A DNA stretch of 36,385 nt from the NCBI RefSeq assembly GCF_000710915.1, contig NZ_BAUA01000144.1:1-36385 (forward strand), written 5' to 3'. The notes below the pieces were generated by a model that was given only the letters and a program-made list of their open reading frames with translations, did no database searches and was not told the origin of the DNA. The DNA comes from Nocardia brasiliensis IFM 10847 (GTDB taxonomy: Bacteria > Actinomycetota > Actinomycetes > Mycobacteriales > Mycobacteriaceae). Both the position numbers and the translations under genes were made by a program. Shown piece after piece: positions 1 through 8,192 of the stretch. Within the stretch, counting starts at the first letter, position 1. Each line of letters opens with the position of its first letter.

Positions 1-539
1 CTCGTCGAGGCCGTCCCGCACGTCGCACCAGCCGGCCCATCGAGGCGACCGGGGGGCGAAACTAGCCGTGCCCTCAACCCCGCCCGCAGGTCGGTCAGCT
101 CCGCAGCAGCCGCGAGCATGGCTGCGGGCGCGGGTAAGTCGGGCACGAGCAGGATCGAGTAACCCTGCTGACGAGAGCGACGCACCCGATCTCGGCACCT
201 CGGTCAAGAGCGGTGCCACGACCCTCGAATCGAAACGGCTTCGTCGTGCCTAGATCCCTTATGCCGGTCACGTCATCGGGGTACAGACAACCGGCGACCC
301 GGACGAACCCGCCGAGGTGAGGTGCGTCGCAGCGCGGGCGGCGTCCGATGCCAGGAGGCGGATGACCGAGTTATAGTGGCGAGGTCGCGAAAAACGATGT
401 GCTGGCAAGTTCTTCGCCGCGCGTCGCGCATACAACGATCCAAAGGGTCGTTGAGCGTCTCCTTGCTGAGGCCGGACATTCTGTTTGCGCCCAGCACTGA
501 CCATCGCCGACGCGGGTCGGCGCAACGGAGGAGCGCGGT
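1..539. other. Left-edge stretch without a convincing gene
   Basis: All frames here are short and interrupted, and none shows a recognisable domain. A minus-strand reading of the first ~50 bases could be part of a gene cut by the window edge, but it is too short to call. The plus strand at about 364-501 is open for about 45 codons and would end in an amphipathic helical peptide (around TTIQRVVERLLAEAGH, then a stop), which could be the remnant of a decayed gene. A hairpin lies at 433-453. The ribosome-binding site GGAGGAG at 527-533 belongs to the downstream monooxygenase. In related genomes parA and parB sit on this side of rsmG; they are not visible here. Confidence 0.5.
433..453. repeat. 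Short inverted repeat upstream of the monooxygenase
   Basis: CAACGATCC and GGGTCGTTG flank an AAA loop, giving a 9-bp stem with one G-T wobble. It has no T-run, so it is not a clear terminator. It lies about 90 bp upstream of the Tet(X)-like gene and could be an operator or the terminator of a lost gene. The role is inferred only. Confidence 0.4.
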
Positions 540-1661
540 ATGCGGAAGACCATCGCCATTGTCGGAGCAGGGTTGGGCGGGCTGACGCTCGCGCGGGTGC
601 TGCAGGTGCACGGCGTCGACGCGACGATCTATGAGGGGGAGGCTTCGGCGCAGGCCCGTACGCAAGGCGGCCTGCTCGACATCCATGAGGACACCGGACA
701 GGTGGCGCTGCAGGCCGCCGGTCTGTACGACGAGTTCCGCTCTCTGATCCGCCCGGGCGAGGACGCCAAGCGTGTGGTCGACCTCCACGGCACGATCCTG
801 TTCGACAAGCCGGCGGATCCCGGTACGGCGCGTCCGGAAGTGGATCGTGGCGAACTACGGCAACTGTTCATCGACTCGCTGACGCCCGGGACGATCAGGT
901 GGGGCCACAAGCTCGACTCAGTGCGGCCGCTTGCGGCAGGCGGATACGACCTCACCTTCGCGACGGGTTCCACCGCACGCGCCGACATCGTGGTCGGCGC
1001 GGACGGTGCCTGGTCGAAGGTGCGCCCGCTGCTCACCTCCGCGGAACCGCGCTACAGCGGAACCTGCTTCATCGAGATCGCCCTAGCCGCAGCCAACGAG
1101 CACTGCCGGGAGAGCGTGGCCGCGATCGGCAGCGGCACGCTGATGGCGGTCGCACCGGGCCGAGGCATCATCGCCCATCGCTATGCCGACGGGAATGTGC
1201 GGGGCTATGTGGCGCTGAACAAGCCAGAGGACTGGATGAAGTCGATCGACTTCGGTGACCCGTCCGCCGGCCTCCGCCGCGTGGCCGACGAGTTCGACGA
1301 CTGGTCGCCACTGCTCACCGCCTTCGTGACAGAGAGCGACGCGCAGCCGTGGCTTCGCCCCATCTATGCACTCCCGGTCGGGCTCGACTGGGAAAGGGTG
1401 CCCGGGGTGACGCTCGTCGGCGACGCCGCGCATCTGATGTCGCCGTTCGCCGGCGTGGGCGCGAACCTCGCCATGTATGACGGCGCGGACCTCGCGAGCA
1501 AGCTGGTCACGGGACTCGATACCGAGGACGCGCTCGAAGCGTACGAGGAGCGACTGTTCCCGCGTAGTGGCGACGCCGCCAACCGCTCGGCACAGAACCT
1601 GGAGACCTTCTTCGGCCGAGAAGCACCGCAGAGCGTGGTCATGCTGTTCGACCACCCCTGA
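540..1661 (+). CDS. Tet(X)-like FAD-dependent monooxygenase
   Basis: A 373-residue flavoprotein of the class A (group A) aromatic hydroxylase fold. The N-terminal Rossmann motif IVGAGLGGLTLARVLQ (about residues 6-21) binds the ADP part of FAD. The second FAD motif, VGDAAHLMSPFAGVGANLA, lies near residues 292-310. The segments GGLLDIHEDTGQVAL and RPEVDRGELRQLFIDSL, and GDAAHLMSPFAG, follow the pattern I recall for Tet(X), which hydroxylates tetracyclines using NADPH and O2. Many actinomycete relatives act on other aromatic substrates, so the substrate here is unknown. The ATG follows GGAGGAG at 527-533. The gene stands alone, convergent with rsmG, at a site usually occupied by parAB, which suggests insertion. 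Family call is firm; tetracycline inactivation is only a possibility. Confidence 0.85.
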   Translation: MRKTIAIVGAGLGGLTLARVLQVHGVDATIYEGEASAQARTQGGLLDIHEDTGQVALQAAGLYDEFRSLIRPGEDAKRVVDLHGTILFDKPADPGTARPEVDRGELRQLFIDSLTPGTIRWGHKLDSVRPLAAGGYDLTFATGSTARADIVVGADGAWSKVRPLLTSAEPRYSGTCFIEIALAAANEHCRESVAAIGSGTLMAVAPGRGIIAHRYADGNVRGYVALNKPEDWMKSIDFGDPSAGLRRVADEFDDWSPLLTAFVTESDAQPWLRPIYALPVGLDWERVPGVTLVGDAAHLMSPFAGVGANLAMYDGADLASKLVTGLDTEDALEAYEERLFPRSGDAANRSAQNLETFFGREAPQSVVMLFDHP

Positions 1662-1775
1662 GGGTCACGTGACAGTTCGCAGGCCATGCTCCGCTGCGCC
1701 GACGATGCGGGAGCCCTCGACAACACGAGGCCAGGCAGTGCACAACCCCCTGTGAGAGCCCACGACCCAACTGCC

Positions 1776-2549
1776 CTACTTCCCTTTACGTGTGCGCCCG
1801 CGCACCCCGTCCGCGCGCTTCGCCGCCCGGGCTTCTTTCCGGGCGGCGGCGTGTTCGCTGCGGCGTTCGGCGCGGGGGAGGCGTTCGGCACTGATGACGA
1901 GGGTGGGGGTGGAGACGAGTCCGGCGCCGCAGGCGAGGACTTGGGTGTTGCCGGCGCCGATGCGGTCCAGAGCGGCGGCGTCGCGCTCGAGTTCTTCGGC
2001 GGCGCTGACGCCTTTGAGGGCGAGCATGTGGCCGTGGTCGCGCAGCAGCGGGAAGGACCACTGGGTGAGTTTGGCGAGCGGGGCGACGGCGCGGGAGGTG
2101 ACGACGTCGGCGCCGCCGGCTTCTTTCATAACGCCGGACTGTTCGGCGCGGCCGCGGACGACAGTGACGTCGAGTCCGGCCGCGTCGATGAATTCGCTGA
2201 GGAAGATGGTGCGCCGCAGCAGCGGTTCGACCAGGGTGATGCGCAGGTCCGGGCGCGCGATCGCGAGCGGTATACCGGGCAGCCCGGCACCGCTGCCGAT
2301 ATCCACCACGGACGCGCCTTCGGCGATCAGTTCACCGATCACCGCGCAGTTGAGGATGTGCCGATCCCAGAGGCGAGGCACCTCGCGCGGACCGATCAGA
2401 CCGCGCTCCACCCCCGCGGTGGCGAGCGCCGCGCAATACTGCCGGGCGAGATCGAGTCGGTCGCCGAACACGACCGCGGCGGCCGCGGGTGGTTCCAGCT
2501 CGGCAGGCAACGCGGTGGTTCCACCGAGATCTCGTTCCACGTGAAACAT
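1776..2549 (-). CDS. rsmG: 16S rRNA (guanine-N7) methyltransferase RsmG (GidB)
   Basis: Methylates the N7 of G527 (E. coli numbering) in 16S rRNA with S-adenosylmethionine; loss gives low-level streptomycin resistance in relatives. The SAM-binding motif VVDIGSGAGLPGIPLAI is clear, preceded by the family block WDRHILNCAVIGEL. The start is set at the ATG encoding MFHVERDLGG (257 residues), because this codon block overlaps a parS-like site, as often seen in this gene. Longer alternatives start at ATG 2591 or TTG 2597. The C-terminus is a basic Arg/Lys/Ala-rich tail of about 35 residues. It is the last gene of the rpmH-rnpA-yidD-yidC-jag-rsmG cluster. Confidence 0.93.
   Translation of the reverse strand: MFHVERDLGGTTALPAELEPPAAAAVVFGDRLDLARQYCAALATAGVERGLIGPREVPRLWDRHILNCAVIGELIAEGASVVDIGSGAGLPGIPLAIARPDLRITLVEPLLRRTIFLSEFIDAAGLDVTVVRGRAEQSGVMKEAGGADVVTSRAVAPLAKLTQWSFPLLRDHGHMLALKGVSAAEELERDAAALDRIGAGNTQVLACGAGLVSTPTLVISAERLPRAERRSEHAAARKEARAAKRADGVRGRTRKGK
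2533..2548. promoter_or_regulatory. parS-like ParB-binding site in the rsmG start
   Basis: CGTTCCACGTGAAACA matches the bacterial parS consensus TGTTTCACGTGAAACA at 14 of 16 positions (mismatches at 1 and 5). It lies over the first codons of rsmG and encodes part of MFHVER. ParB is expected to load here and spread to organise the origin; the parB gene itself is not in the window. Confidence 0.8.
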
Positions 2550-2699
2550 CCTTCCGAACTCGTCAGGGAGATAAACAGGGATGCCGGACATGAACAAGGC
2601 CCCCGATCCGAAGACCAGAGGCCCTATCCCACCGCTACCGTCAGAGTGACGAAATACGCCGTCCCCTAACGATATCCGGCCAACGGCGCACGGCTTCGC

Positions 2700-3266
2700 T
2701 CAGGACGGAACGACGACCACGTGCCGGTTCGGCTCGACGCCTTCGCTCTCGCTCTCGACGCCCTCGATCGCCGCCACCGCGTCGTGCACGATCTTGCGCT
2801 CGAACGGGGTCATCGGCGCGAGCGACTCCGGCGCACCCGATTCCAGCACACGCTGCGCGGCGGCGGTGCCGAGCGCGCTCAGGTCTTCCCGGCGCTTGGC
2901 GCGCCAGCCGGCCACGTCCAGCATGAGCCTGCTGCGCACGCCGGTCGCCTGCTGCACGGCGAGCCGGGTCAGCTCCTGCAGCGCGTCCAGCACTTCACCG
3001 TTGCGACCGACCAGCTTCGACAGATCGCGGCCGCCGTCGATGCTGACGATGGCACGGTCACCCTCGACGTCGAGATCGATATCCCCGTCGAAGTCGAGCA
3101 CGTCGAGCAACTGCTCCAGGTAGTCGCCCGCGATCTCGCCCTCTTCGATGAGGGCTTCCTCCGCGTCGTTCACGACATCGTCGGCGTCCGTTCCGGCGTT
3201 CACCATCGTCGTCGCCACTGTGGCGTCCCCTCCGTCGGTCTCAACTGTCATTTGGGTTTCCTTCAT
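2700..3266 (-). CDS. jag: RNA-binding protein Jag/KhpB (KH-R3H)
   Basis: A 188-residue single-strand nucleic-acid-binding protein. Residues 1-45 are acidic and low in complexity. A KH domain follows (DGGRDLSKLVGRNGEVLDAL is its GxxG region), then an R3H domain near the C-terminus (PFERKIVHDAVA and EGVEPNRHVVVVP). In other bacteria the protein binds RNA and influences cell elongation and division; its gene always travels with yidC. The short actinobacterial form lacks the Jag-N domain. The ATG at 3266 is preceded by weak purine signals; a second ATG five codons in (MTVETDGG) is an alternative. Confidence 0.92.
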   Translation of the reverse strand: MKETQMTVETDGGDATVATTMVNAGTDADDVVNDAEEALIEEGEIAGDYLEQLLDVLDFDGDIDLDVEGDRAIVSIDGGRDLSKLVGRNGEVLDALQELTRLAVQQATGVRSRLMLDVAGWRAKRREDLSALGTAAAQRVLESGAPESLAPMTPFERKIVHDAVAAIEGVESESEGVEPNRHVVVVPS

Positions 3267-3357
3267 CTGCTCATCACGCTCGCCGGGCGCTCGCCGCCGG
3301 ACGGTGCGCGATCAAAGGGTTGCTCAGCGTGGTGGCCGCCCGGCCACCGAAGTGTGA

Positions 3358-4455
3358 TCAGCGTCTGCGCTTCTGGTTCGCCCGGCCGCGGTTGCCCGGA
3401 CGCTTCTGACCGCCCGGCCGACGCTGACCCGCAGCCTTGCTTGGGGTCTTCGCGGTGCCGTTGGTCGACGGCGCACCCTCGACAGCATCCTCGACGGAGT
3501 CCGCCCCCGGACTCGGCTTCTTCTTCACATTGACCGGCTTGGCCCCCGGCTTGGGCGCGTTCTGTGCCCGCTGTTCCAGCTTGGCCAGCTTCTTCTCTTC
3601 CTCTTCCTTCTCCATGCGGCCGAAGACGAGGTGCTGCTGCCCGTAGGTCCAGATGTTGTTGGAGACCCAGTACAGGAGGATGGCGATCGGCAGGAACGGG
3701 CCACCGACGAGCACACCGAGCGGGAAGACCCAGAGCGCGAGCTTGTTCATCATCGCGGCCTGCGGGTTCGCCGCCGCCTCCGGCGTCTGCCGCGCGACCG
3801 ACGCACGCGCGTTGAAATGCGTTGCGAGACCGGCGATTATCATCAGCGGGATGGCGACGAGCGCGATGTTCAGCTTGCTCGGCAGGCCGAGTCCGTGGAT
3901 GGCGAAGGCCTGCAGCTCGGTGTTCGGGATGGTGATGAAGGCCGAGATCGGCGCGCCGAAGATACGGGCGCTCAGGAACGACTGCACATCGGCGGCGTTG
4001 AACACGTAGTTCGGCGTGTTCGCGTTCTCCGCGATCGACATGCCCAGCTGGCCGAAGCCGTGACCGGTCCGGTTGAACGAACGCAGCACGTGGAACAGGC
4101 CGAGGAACACCGGCACCTGGGCCAGGATCGGCAGGCAGCCCATCAGCGGGTTGAAGCCGTGGTCCTTCTGCAGCTTCTGCATCTCGACGGCCATCTTCTG
4201 GCGGTCGTTCTTGTACTTCTTCTGCAGCTCTTTGATCTGCGGCTGCAGTTCCTGCATCTGTTTGGTGGTGCGGACCTGCTTCACGAACGGCTTGTAGAGC
4301 AGCACACGCAGCGTGAACACGAGGAACACGACGGCCAGTGCCCAGGCGATGCCGCTGTCTTTACCGAGACCGGGCACCAACGCGAAAACCCGATGCCAGA
4401 ACCACAAGATCCAGGACACCGGATAATAAATGAAGTCGAGCACGGCTCTATGCAC
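3358..4455 (-). CDS. yidC: Membrane protein insertase YidC
   Basis: A 365-residue Oxa1/YidC/Alb3 insertase of the cytoplasmic membrane, which helps hydrophobic segments partition with or without SecYEG. It has an N-terminal hydrophobic segment (FIYYPVSWILWFWHRVF), TM1 (GIAWALAVVFLVFTLRVLL), a cytoplasmic coiled coil (ELQPQIKELQKKYKNDRQ), the conserved block GFNPLMGCLPILAQVPVFLG, and further membrane helices up to about residue 275. A long basic cytoplasmic tail follows (ending GNRGRANQKRRR), typical of YidC forms that engage the ribosome. The start is GTG at 4455, overlapping the 3' end of yidD by 8 bp; a GTG four codons in is an alternative. Confidence 0.96.
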   Translation of the reverse strand: MHRAVLDFIYYPVSWILWFWHRVFALVPGLGKDSGIAWALAVVFLVFTLRVLLYKPFVKQVRTTKQMQELQPQIKELQKKYKNDRQKMAVEMQKLQKDHGFNPLMGCLPILAQVPVFLGLFHVLRSFNRTGHGFGQLGMSIAENANTPNYVFNAADVQSFLSARIFGAPISAFITIPNTELQAFAIHGLGLPSKLNIALVAIPLMIIAGLATHFNARASVARQTPEAAANPQAAMMNKLALWVFPLGVLVGGPFLPIAILLYWVSNNIWTYGQQHLVFGRMEKEEEEKKLAKLEQRAQNAPKPGAKPVNVKKKPSPGADSVEDAVEGAPSTNGTAKTPSKAAGQRRPGGQKRPGNRGRANQKRRR

Positions 4456-4846
4456 TCCCGTCGTTCGTATCGCCGATCACCGCGCGCGGTGATCCTTTCC
4501 AAGCGTTCGGCTCCGACACCGAGCCGGTCTGCAGGTCGGTTCCCTGCGACGCCGGATCGGTGGCTGCCTCGGTTCCTGGTGCGGTGCGAACGGTGCTTCG
4601 CTTCCGCTCCGGAACCGGGTCCCACCCACCAGGGTGCCAGGGCGCACATTTGGCCAGTCGCACGGCCGCCAATCCGAGGCCGATGAACAGCCCGCGCGTC
4701 CGTAACGCGGTGACCGCGTACTCGCTGCAGGTCGGGGTGAAACGGCACACCGGCATGCGGGTGGGGGAGACGTAGGTCCGATACAACTCGATCAGGAAGA
4801 TCAGCGCGTTCGCCGGTAGCCGGCCGATCGTGGCGGTGCGGCTCAT
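4448..4846 (-). CDS. yidD: Membrane protein insertion efficiency factor YidD
   Basis: A small inner-membrane-associated helper of YidC-dependent insertion, 132 residues. The YidD core is plain: LIELYRTYVSPTRMPVCRF, then TPTCSEYAVTAL with its conserved cysteines, and CAPWHPGGWDPVP. The C-terminal ~50 residues after this motif are a low-complexity Ser/Thr/Pro-rich extension. The start is the ATG at 4846 (MSRTATIG), which overlaps the rnpA stop codon as ATGA and implies translational coupling. The frame is open further upstream, but those codons overlap rnpA and carry no domain. Confidence 0.93.
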   Translation of the reverse strand: MSRTATIGRLPANALIFLIELYRTYVSPTRMPVCRFTPTCSEYAVTALRTRGLFIGLGLAAVRLAKCAPWHPGGWDPVPERKRSTVRTAPGTEAATDPASQGTDLQTGSVSEPNAWKGSPRAVIGDTNDGSA

Positions 4847-5274
4847 ACCGTGCCGACCCCGAGTTTGCGCAGCGCGGCGCGCATCTGGCGCAGCAGTTCC
4901 GCCGAAGAAGCATTCGCCGCACCGGGCAAGGCGCGGATGACGACATCGGTGTCGCTGGGCAACTCCGAGATCATCTGGTGGCACATATGACGCAGGCGGC
5001 GGGCGACGCGGTGTCGAATCACCGCGTTGCCCACCGCCTTGCTGACGATCAACCCGAAGCGTGGTCCACCGACGCGGATCGACACTCCGGCCGGATCACC
5101 ATGGCGTTCATCAGTCATGTCCACCACTCCGTCATACCCGTGCGTCAGCACGGAACCTTGGCCGGAGTGGGTATAGACGTGCACGACCAGGTCGCGCCTC
5201 CCGATTCGCTGGCCGCGGCGCACCGTCCGGGAGAAGTCGGCACGATGATGCAACCGATACGGCTCAGGCAACAC
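4843..5274 (-). CDS. rnpA: Ribonuclease P protein component RnpA
   Basis: The protein subunit of RNase P, which with the M1 RNA removes 5' leaders from pre-tRNAs. 143 residues, GTG start. The N-terminus LPEPYRLHHRADFSRTVRRG and the block GLIVSKAVGNAVIRHRVARRLRHM contain the RNR-type basic motif that contacts the leader and the RNA. An insertion of about 20 residues (around GQGSVLTHGYDGVVDMTDER) separates two strands; it is longer than in E. coli RnpA. It follows rpmH by 21 bp and overlaps yidD by 4 bp. Confidence 0.95.
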   Translation of the reverse strand: MLPEPYRLHHRADFSRTVRRGQRIGRRDLVVHVYTHSGQGSVLTHGYDGVVDMTDERHGDPAGVSIRVGGPRFGLIVSKAVGNAVIRHRVARRLRHMCHQMISELPSDTDVVIRALPGAANASSAELLRQMRAALRKLGVGTV

Positions 5275-5295
5275 CCGAGCGTCCGCGAGCGAGGA

Positions 5296-5439
5296 TCAGG
5301 CAGTGAGTTCGGCGCGGCCCTTGCGGCGGCGCGCCGAAACGATGGCGCGACCGGCACGGGTGCGCATCCGGAGACGGAAGCCGTGGACGCGCGCCCGACG
5401 ACGGTTGTTCGGCTGGAACGTCCGCTTGCCCTTGGCCAC
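5296..5439 (-). CDS. rpmH: 50S ribosomal protein L34
   Basis: A 47-residue, very basic ribosomal protein with a GTG start. The reading begins VAKGKRTFQPNNRRRARVHG and ends RKGRAELTA, which is the full L34 pattern. It is first in the minus-strand cluster with rnpA, 21 bp apart, and is transcribed from the promoter at 5623-5651. The rpmH-dnaA divergence marks the left border of the origin in most bacteria. Confidence 0.97.
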   Translation of the reverse strand: MAKGKRTFQPNNRRRARVHGFRLRMRTRAGRAIVSARRRKGRAELTA

Positions 5440-5622
5440 GGTCAACACTCCTCGAGTCAGTGGGCACCAGTCGGTACCCGAAGCTTTTTCGGTGATACAG
5501 GTATTCGCGATGAATCACAGGTCCGGTCATCATCGGCGCGTCGGTCTTGGCGCACAGTCGGTCGATATCGACCTACCCGCGGTCAGCACAAGACCGCCAC
5601 CGCACCAAAGGGTGACTGTACG

Positions 5623-5651
5623 AGGGTACTGATCGGCTCCGAACGGGTCAA
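5623..5651 (-). promoter_or_regulatory. Sigma-A-type promoter of the rpmH operon
   Basis: Read on the minus strand: TTGACC (-35), a 17-bp spacer, and TACCCT (-10). The transcription start would be near 5616, leaving a 5' leader of about 175 nt before the rpmH GTG. Spacing and hexamers fit the housekeeping sigma factor well. Confidence 0.7.
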
Positions 5652-5893
5652 ACTCGGCCCACCCCGCCGCGGCCGTCCACACGACCAGCACAAACCCCGC
5701 ACGACCGGAATCGAGCGCTGTGCACATCACTGCCCAGGCCTGTGAGTATCACCGTGAGTTCGTCCACACCCCTAGCCACGCCCGAGCCCGGCCACCAGCT
5801 ATGTTGCTCATCGTTAGCTACAGAACCGCTGGTCAACGCCTTATCTAGCGGCCACGCAAGCGCATTTCACAACTCCCCAGGGTTCTCCACATC

Positions 5894-5911
5894 TGTGGAT
5901 AATTGTGTGGA
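5894..5911 (-). promoter_or_regulatory. DnaA box upstream of dnaA
   Basis: TGTGGATAA at 5894-5902 is the exact complement of the consensus DnaA box TTATCCACA. TTGTGTGGA at 5903-5911 is a degenerate neighbour. The position about 200 bp before the dnaA start fits autoregulation of dnaA by DnaA, which is an inference from other bacteria. Confidence 0.75.
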
Positions 5912-6105
5912 AAGACCCCTGGAGTGGCATATTCGTAGGGCCGACGGTGCCACGCCGCCGCCCGGAATGGGGATCTGGGCAGCGTCCGAACCGGTTACGG
6001 ACGTACGCAGGATCACGGTACCGACCCGAGCATGGTCGTCGCCATCACCTCCCCGCGTGCCCCGGCCGTCTGCTCCTATCGACCTACTTCCGGGGAGGAA
6101 ACTGC

Positions 6106-8100
6106 ATGGACGACGAGCAGAACGTGTTGGCCACGGTGTGGCCCGAGGTAGTTGCCGAGCTGACCACCGGCTCACCGGACGGCGCCATTCCGCCGGTGAC
6201 CCGAGCCCAGCAGGCCTGGCTGAAACTGGTCAAGCCGCTGACGGTGGCGCAGGGCTTCGCCCTGCTCTCGGTACCTTCCTCGCTGGCTCAGGAAGCCATC
6301 GAACGCGATCTGCGCGAACCGATCCTGCGATCGCTGGCCCGGCGACTCGGCCCGCAGGTGGAAGGGCTCGGCGTGCGCATCGCCGCGCCGACCGCCCCGG
6401 CCGCCGACCGCGCGAGCAGCAACCCCCGCCACGCCAGGATGACGAGCCGGCCCGAACGGGCCAGGGACAACGGTCCCCGAGACAACGGTCCGCTCGACAA
6501 CGGACGCAGGGACAACGGCCCCCGGGAAAACGGGCATCCTCAACCGGGCTACCCGGGCACCGAGTATCAGGGACGCGACGACTACCCGGCCCCGCGCTAC
6601 GCCCAGCCGAACGATTACGCCCCCGAGTACGCGGGCGCCGACACGTACTCCGACGCCGAGTACGCGCCCGAGTATCCGCCCGCCGCCGAGTACGACCGGC
6701 CGGACTATCCCCGCGACGACTACCAGGGCCAGGACGACTACCCGGCACACACCGAGTTGCCGCCGCGGCGCGAACCCGCGCCCGCCGCCCGCCGCGAACC
6801 GGGACTGCCGCCGCGGCGCGAGTCCATCCCGCCCGGCCAGGAGTCGCTGTTCACCCCTGATCCCGGTCCCGCCACGATGCGCGGACCGGTGCGCGCGCCG
6901 GTGCGGGAGGCGGCACCGGCCGAGGATTCCGGCCTGGCGGCCGCGCACGAGTCGGTGCGCGAATCCGACAACCCCCGCCCGGAGCACGACGACGAGCCCG
7001 TGGTCAACGTGCGCAACTCCTGGCCGACCTACTTCACCAAGTCCCAGGAGACCTCGGCGCCCGCCACGTCGTCGGCCAGCCTCAACGCGAAGTACACCTT
7101 CGAAACGTTCGTCATCGGCGCGTCCAACCGGTTCGCGCACGCCGCCGCGGTCGCCATCGCGGAGGCGCCGGCCCGTGCCTACAACCCGCTGTTCGTCTGG
7201 GGCGCTTCGGGTTTGGGGAAGACGCACCTACTACACGCGGCAGGTCACTACGCCCAGCGCCTGTTTCCCGGCATGCGGGTGAAGTACGTCTCGACCGAAG
7301 AGTTCACCAACGACTTCATCAACAGCCTGCGCGACGACCGCAAGGTGGCGTTCAAGCGCCGCTACCGCGAGACCGACATCCTGCTGGTCGACGACATCCA
7401 GTTCATCGAGGGCAAGGAAGGCATCCAGGAGGAGTTCTTCCACACCTTCAACACCCTGCACAACGCCAACAAGCAGATCGTCGTCTCCTCCGACCGCCCG
7501 CCCAAGCAGCTGGCCACGCTGGAAGAGCGGTTGCGGACCCGGTTCGAATGGGGCCTGATCACCGATGTGCAGCCGCCCGAACTGGAGACGCGCATCGCCA
7601 TCCTGCGCAAGAAGGCCCGGATGGACCGGCTCGACGTGCCGCACGATGTGCTGGAACTGATCGCCAGCCGGGTCGAGCGCAACATCCGTGAGCTGGAGGG
7701 CGCGCTCATCCGGGTGACCGCGTTCGCCTCGCTGAACGGTCAGCCGCTGGATCTGCCGCTGGCCGAGGTGGTGCTGCGCGACCTGATGCCCGACACCGCG
7801 GCGCTGGAGATCAACGCGGCCACGATCATGGCGGTCACCGCCGAGTACTTCAACACCACGCTCGAGGAGCTGACCGGCCCGGGCAAGGCCCGTCCGCTCG
7901 CGCAGGCACGCCAGATCGCCATGTACCTGTGCCGCGAGCTGACCGACCTCTCGCTGCCCAAGATCGGTCAGGCGTTCGGCCGCGACCACACCACGGTGAT
8001 GTACGCGGAGAAGAAGGTCCGCAAGGAAATGACCGAGCGGCGCCGCGTCTACGACCAGGTGCAGGAGCTGACCGCGCGGATCAAACAACGCTCCCGCTGA
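6106..8100 (+). CDS. dnaA: Chromosomal replication initiator DnaA
   Basis: The AAA+ initiator that binds oriC and melts it; 664 residues, against about 500 in M. tuberculosis. The start is the ATG at 6106 (MDDEQNVLATVW) after GGGAGGA. Domain I is residues 1-95. Domain II (about 100-325) is unusually long, hydrophilic and repetitive: a DNG-rich run, then Tyr/Asp/Pro-rich PEY/DDY repeats. Domain III begins at LNAKYTF (about 326), with Walker A GASGLGKT at 366-373 and Walker B LLVDDIQ at 426-432. Domain IV carries the box-recognition signature GRDHTTVMYAEKKV around residue 627. The gene ends in a terminator at 8153-8188. Confidence 0.98.
   Translation: MDDEQNVLATVWPEVVAELTTGSPDGAIPPVTRAQQAWLKLVKPLTVAQGFALLSVPSSLAQEAIERDLREPILRSLARRLGPQVEGLGVRIAAPTAPAADRASSNPRHARMTSRPERARDNGPRDNGPLDNGRRDNGPRENGHPQPGYPGTEYQGRDDYPAPRYAQPNDYAPEYAGADTYSDAEYAPEYPPAAEYDRPDYPRDDYQGQDDYPAHTELPPRREPAPAARREPGLPPRRESIPPGQESLFTPDPGPATMRGPVRAPVREAAPAEDSGLAAAHESVRESDNPRPEHDDEPVVNVRNSWPTYFTKSQETSAPATSSASLNAKYTFETFVIGASNRFAHAAAVAIAEAPARAYNPLFVWGASGLGKTHLLHAAGHYAQRLFPGMRVKYVSTEEFTNDFINSLRDDRKVAFKRRYRETDILLVDDIQFIEGKEGIQEEFFHTFNTLHNANKQIVVSSDRPPKQLATLEERLRTRFEWGLITDVQPPELETRIAILRKKARMDRLDVPHDVLELIASRVERNIRELEGALIRVTAFASLNGQPLDLPLAEVVLRDLMPDTAALEINAATIMAVTAEYFNTTLEELTGPGKARPLAQARQIAMYLCRELTDLSLPKIGQAFGRDHTTVMYAEKKVRKEMTERRRVYDQVQELTARIKQRSR
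6466..6540 (+). repeat. 15-bp tandem repeat inside dnaA domain II
   Basis: GACAACGG recurs at 6466, 6481, 6496 and 6511, and as GAAAACGG at 6526, so there are five units of 15 bp. They encode five DNG(P/R)-type pentapeptides. The repeat stays in frame and lies in the flexible linker of DnaA, so copy number could vary without breaking the protein. Confidence 0.85.
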
Positions 8101-8152
8101 AGTATCCACAGCCCTGTCGGCCGGATCGGCTCGCTGAGTTCTACTAACACCT

Positions 8153-8188
8153 GTGCACCGCCTCTGACCAGGGGCGGTGCACTTTTTT
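8153..8188 (+). terminator. Intrinsic terminator of dnaA
   Basis: A perfect 10-bp stem, GTGCACCGCC (8153-8162) and GGCGGTGCAC (8173-8182), with a 10-nt loop is followed directly by six T's. It is the clearest rho-independent terminator in the window, and separates dnaA transcription from oriC. Confidence 0.92.
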
Positions 8189-8192
8189 GCCC

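Larger units (their letters stand above)
5440..6105. other. rpmH-dnaA intergenic region (dnaA promoter region)
   Basis: A 666-bp non-coding stretch between divergent rpmH and dnaA. It holds the rpmH promoter and two adjoining DnaA-box-like sites at 5894-5911. No plus-strand -35/-10 pair for dnaA is convincing. The closest candidate uses TTGTGT at 5903 with CATATT at 5928, but the 19-bp spacing is poor. The ribosome-binding site GGGAGGA at about 6093-6099 precedes dnaA. Confidence 0.6.

Noticed and set aside
322..585. 87-residue plus-strand frame before the monooxygenase
   Set aside because: It runs into the monooxygenase in another frame and shows no domain.
1661..1676. GGTCACGTGAC as another parS site
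   Set aside because: Only the CACGTGA core fits (10 of 16); the outer bases needed for ParB are wrong.
1686..2669. 327-residue plus-strand frame over rsmG
   Set aside because: Low-complexity Gly/Asp/Ala translation, antisense to a well-supported gene.
5905..6105. Longer DnaA start at 5905
   Set aside because: The added 67 residues have no homology, cross the DnaA-box region, and the ATG at 6106 has a strong ribosome-binding site.
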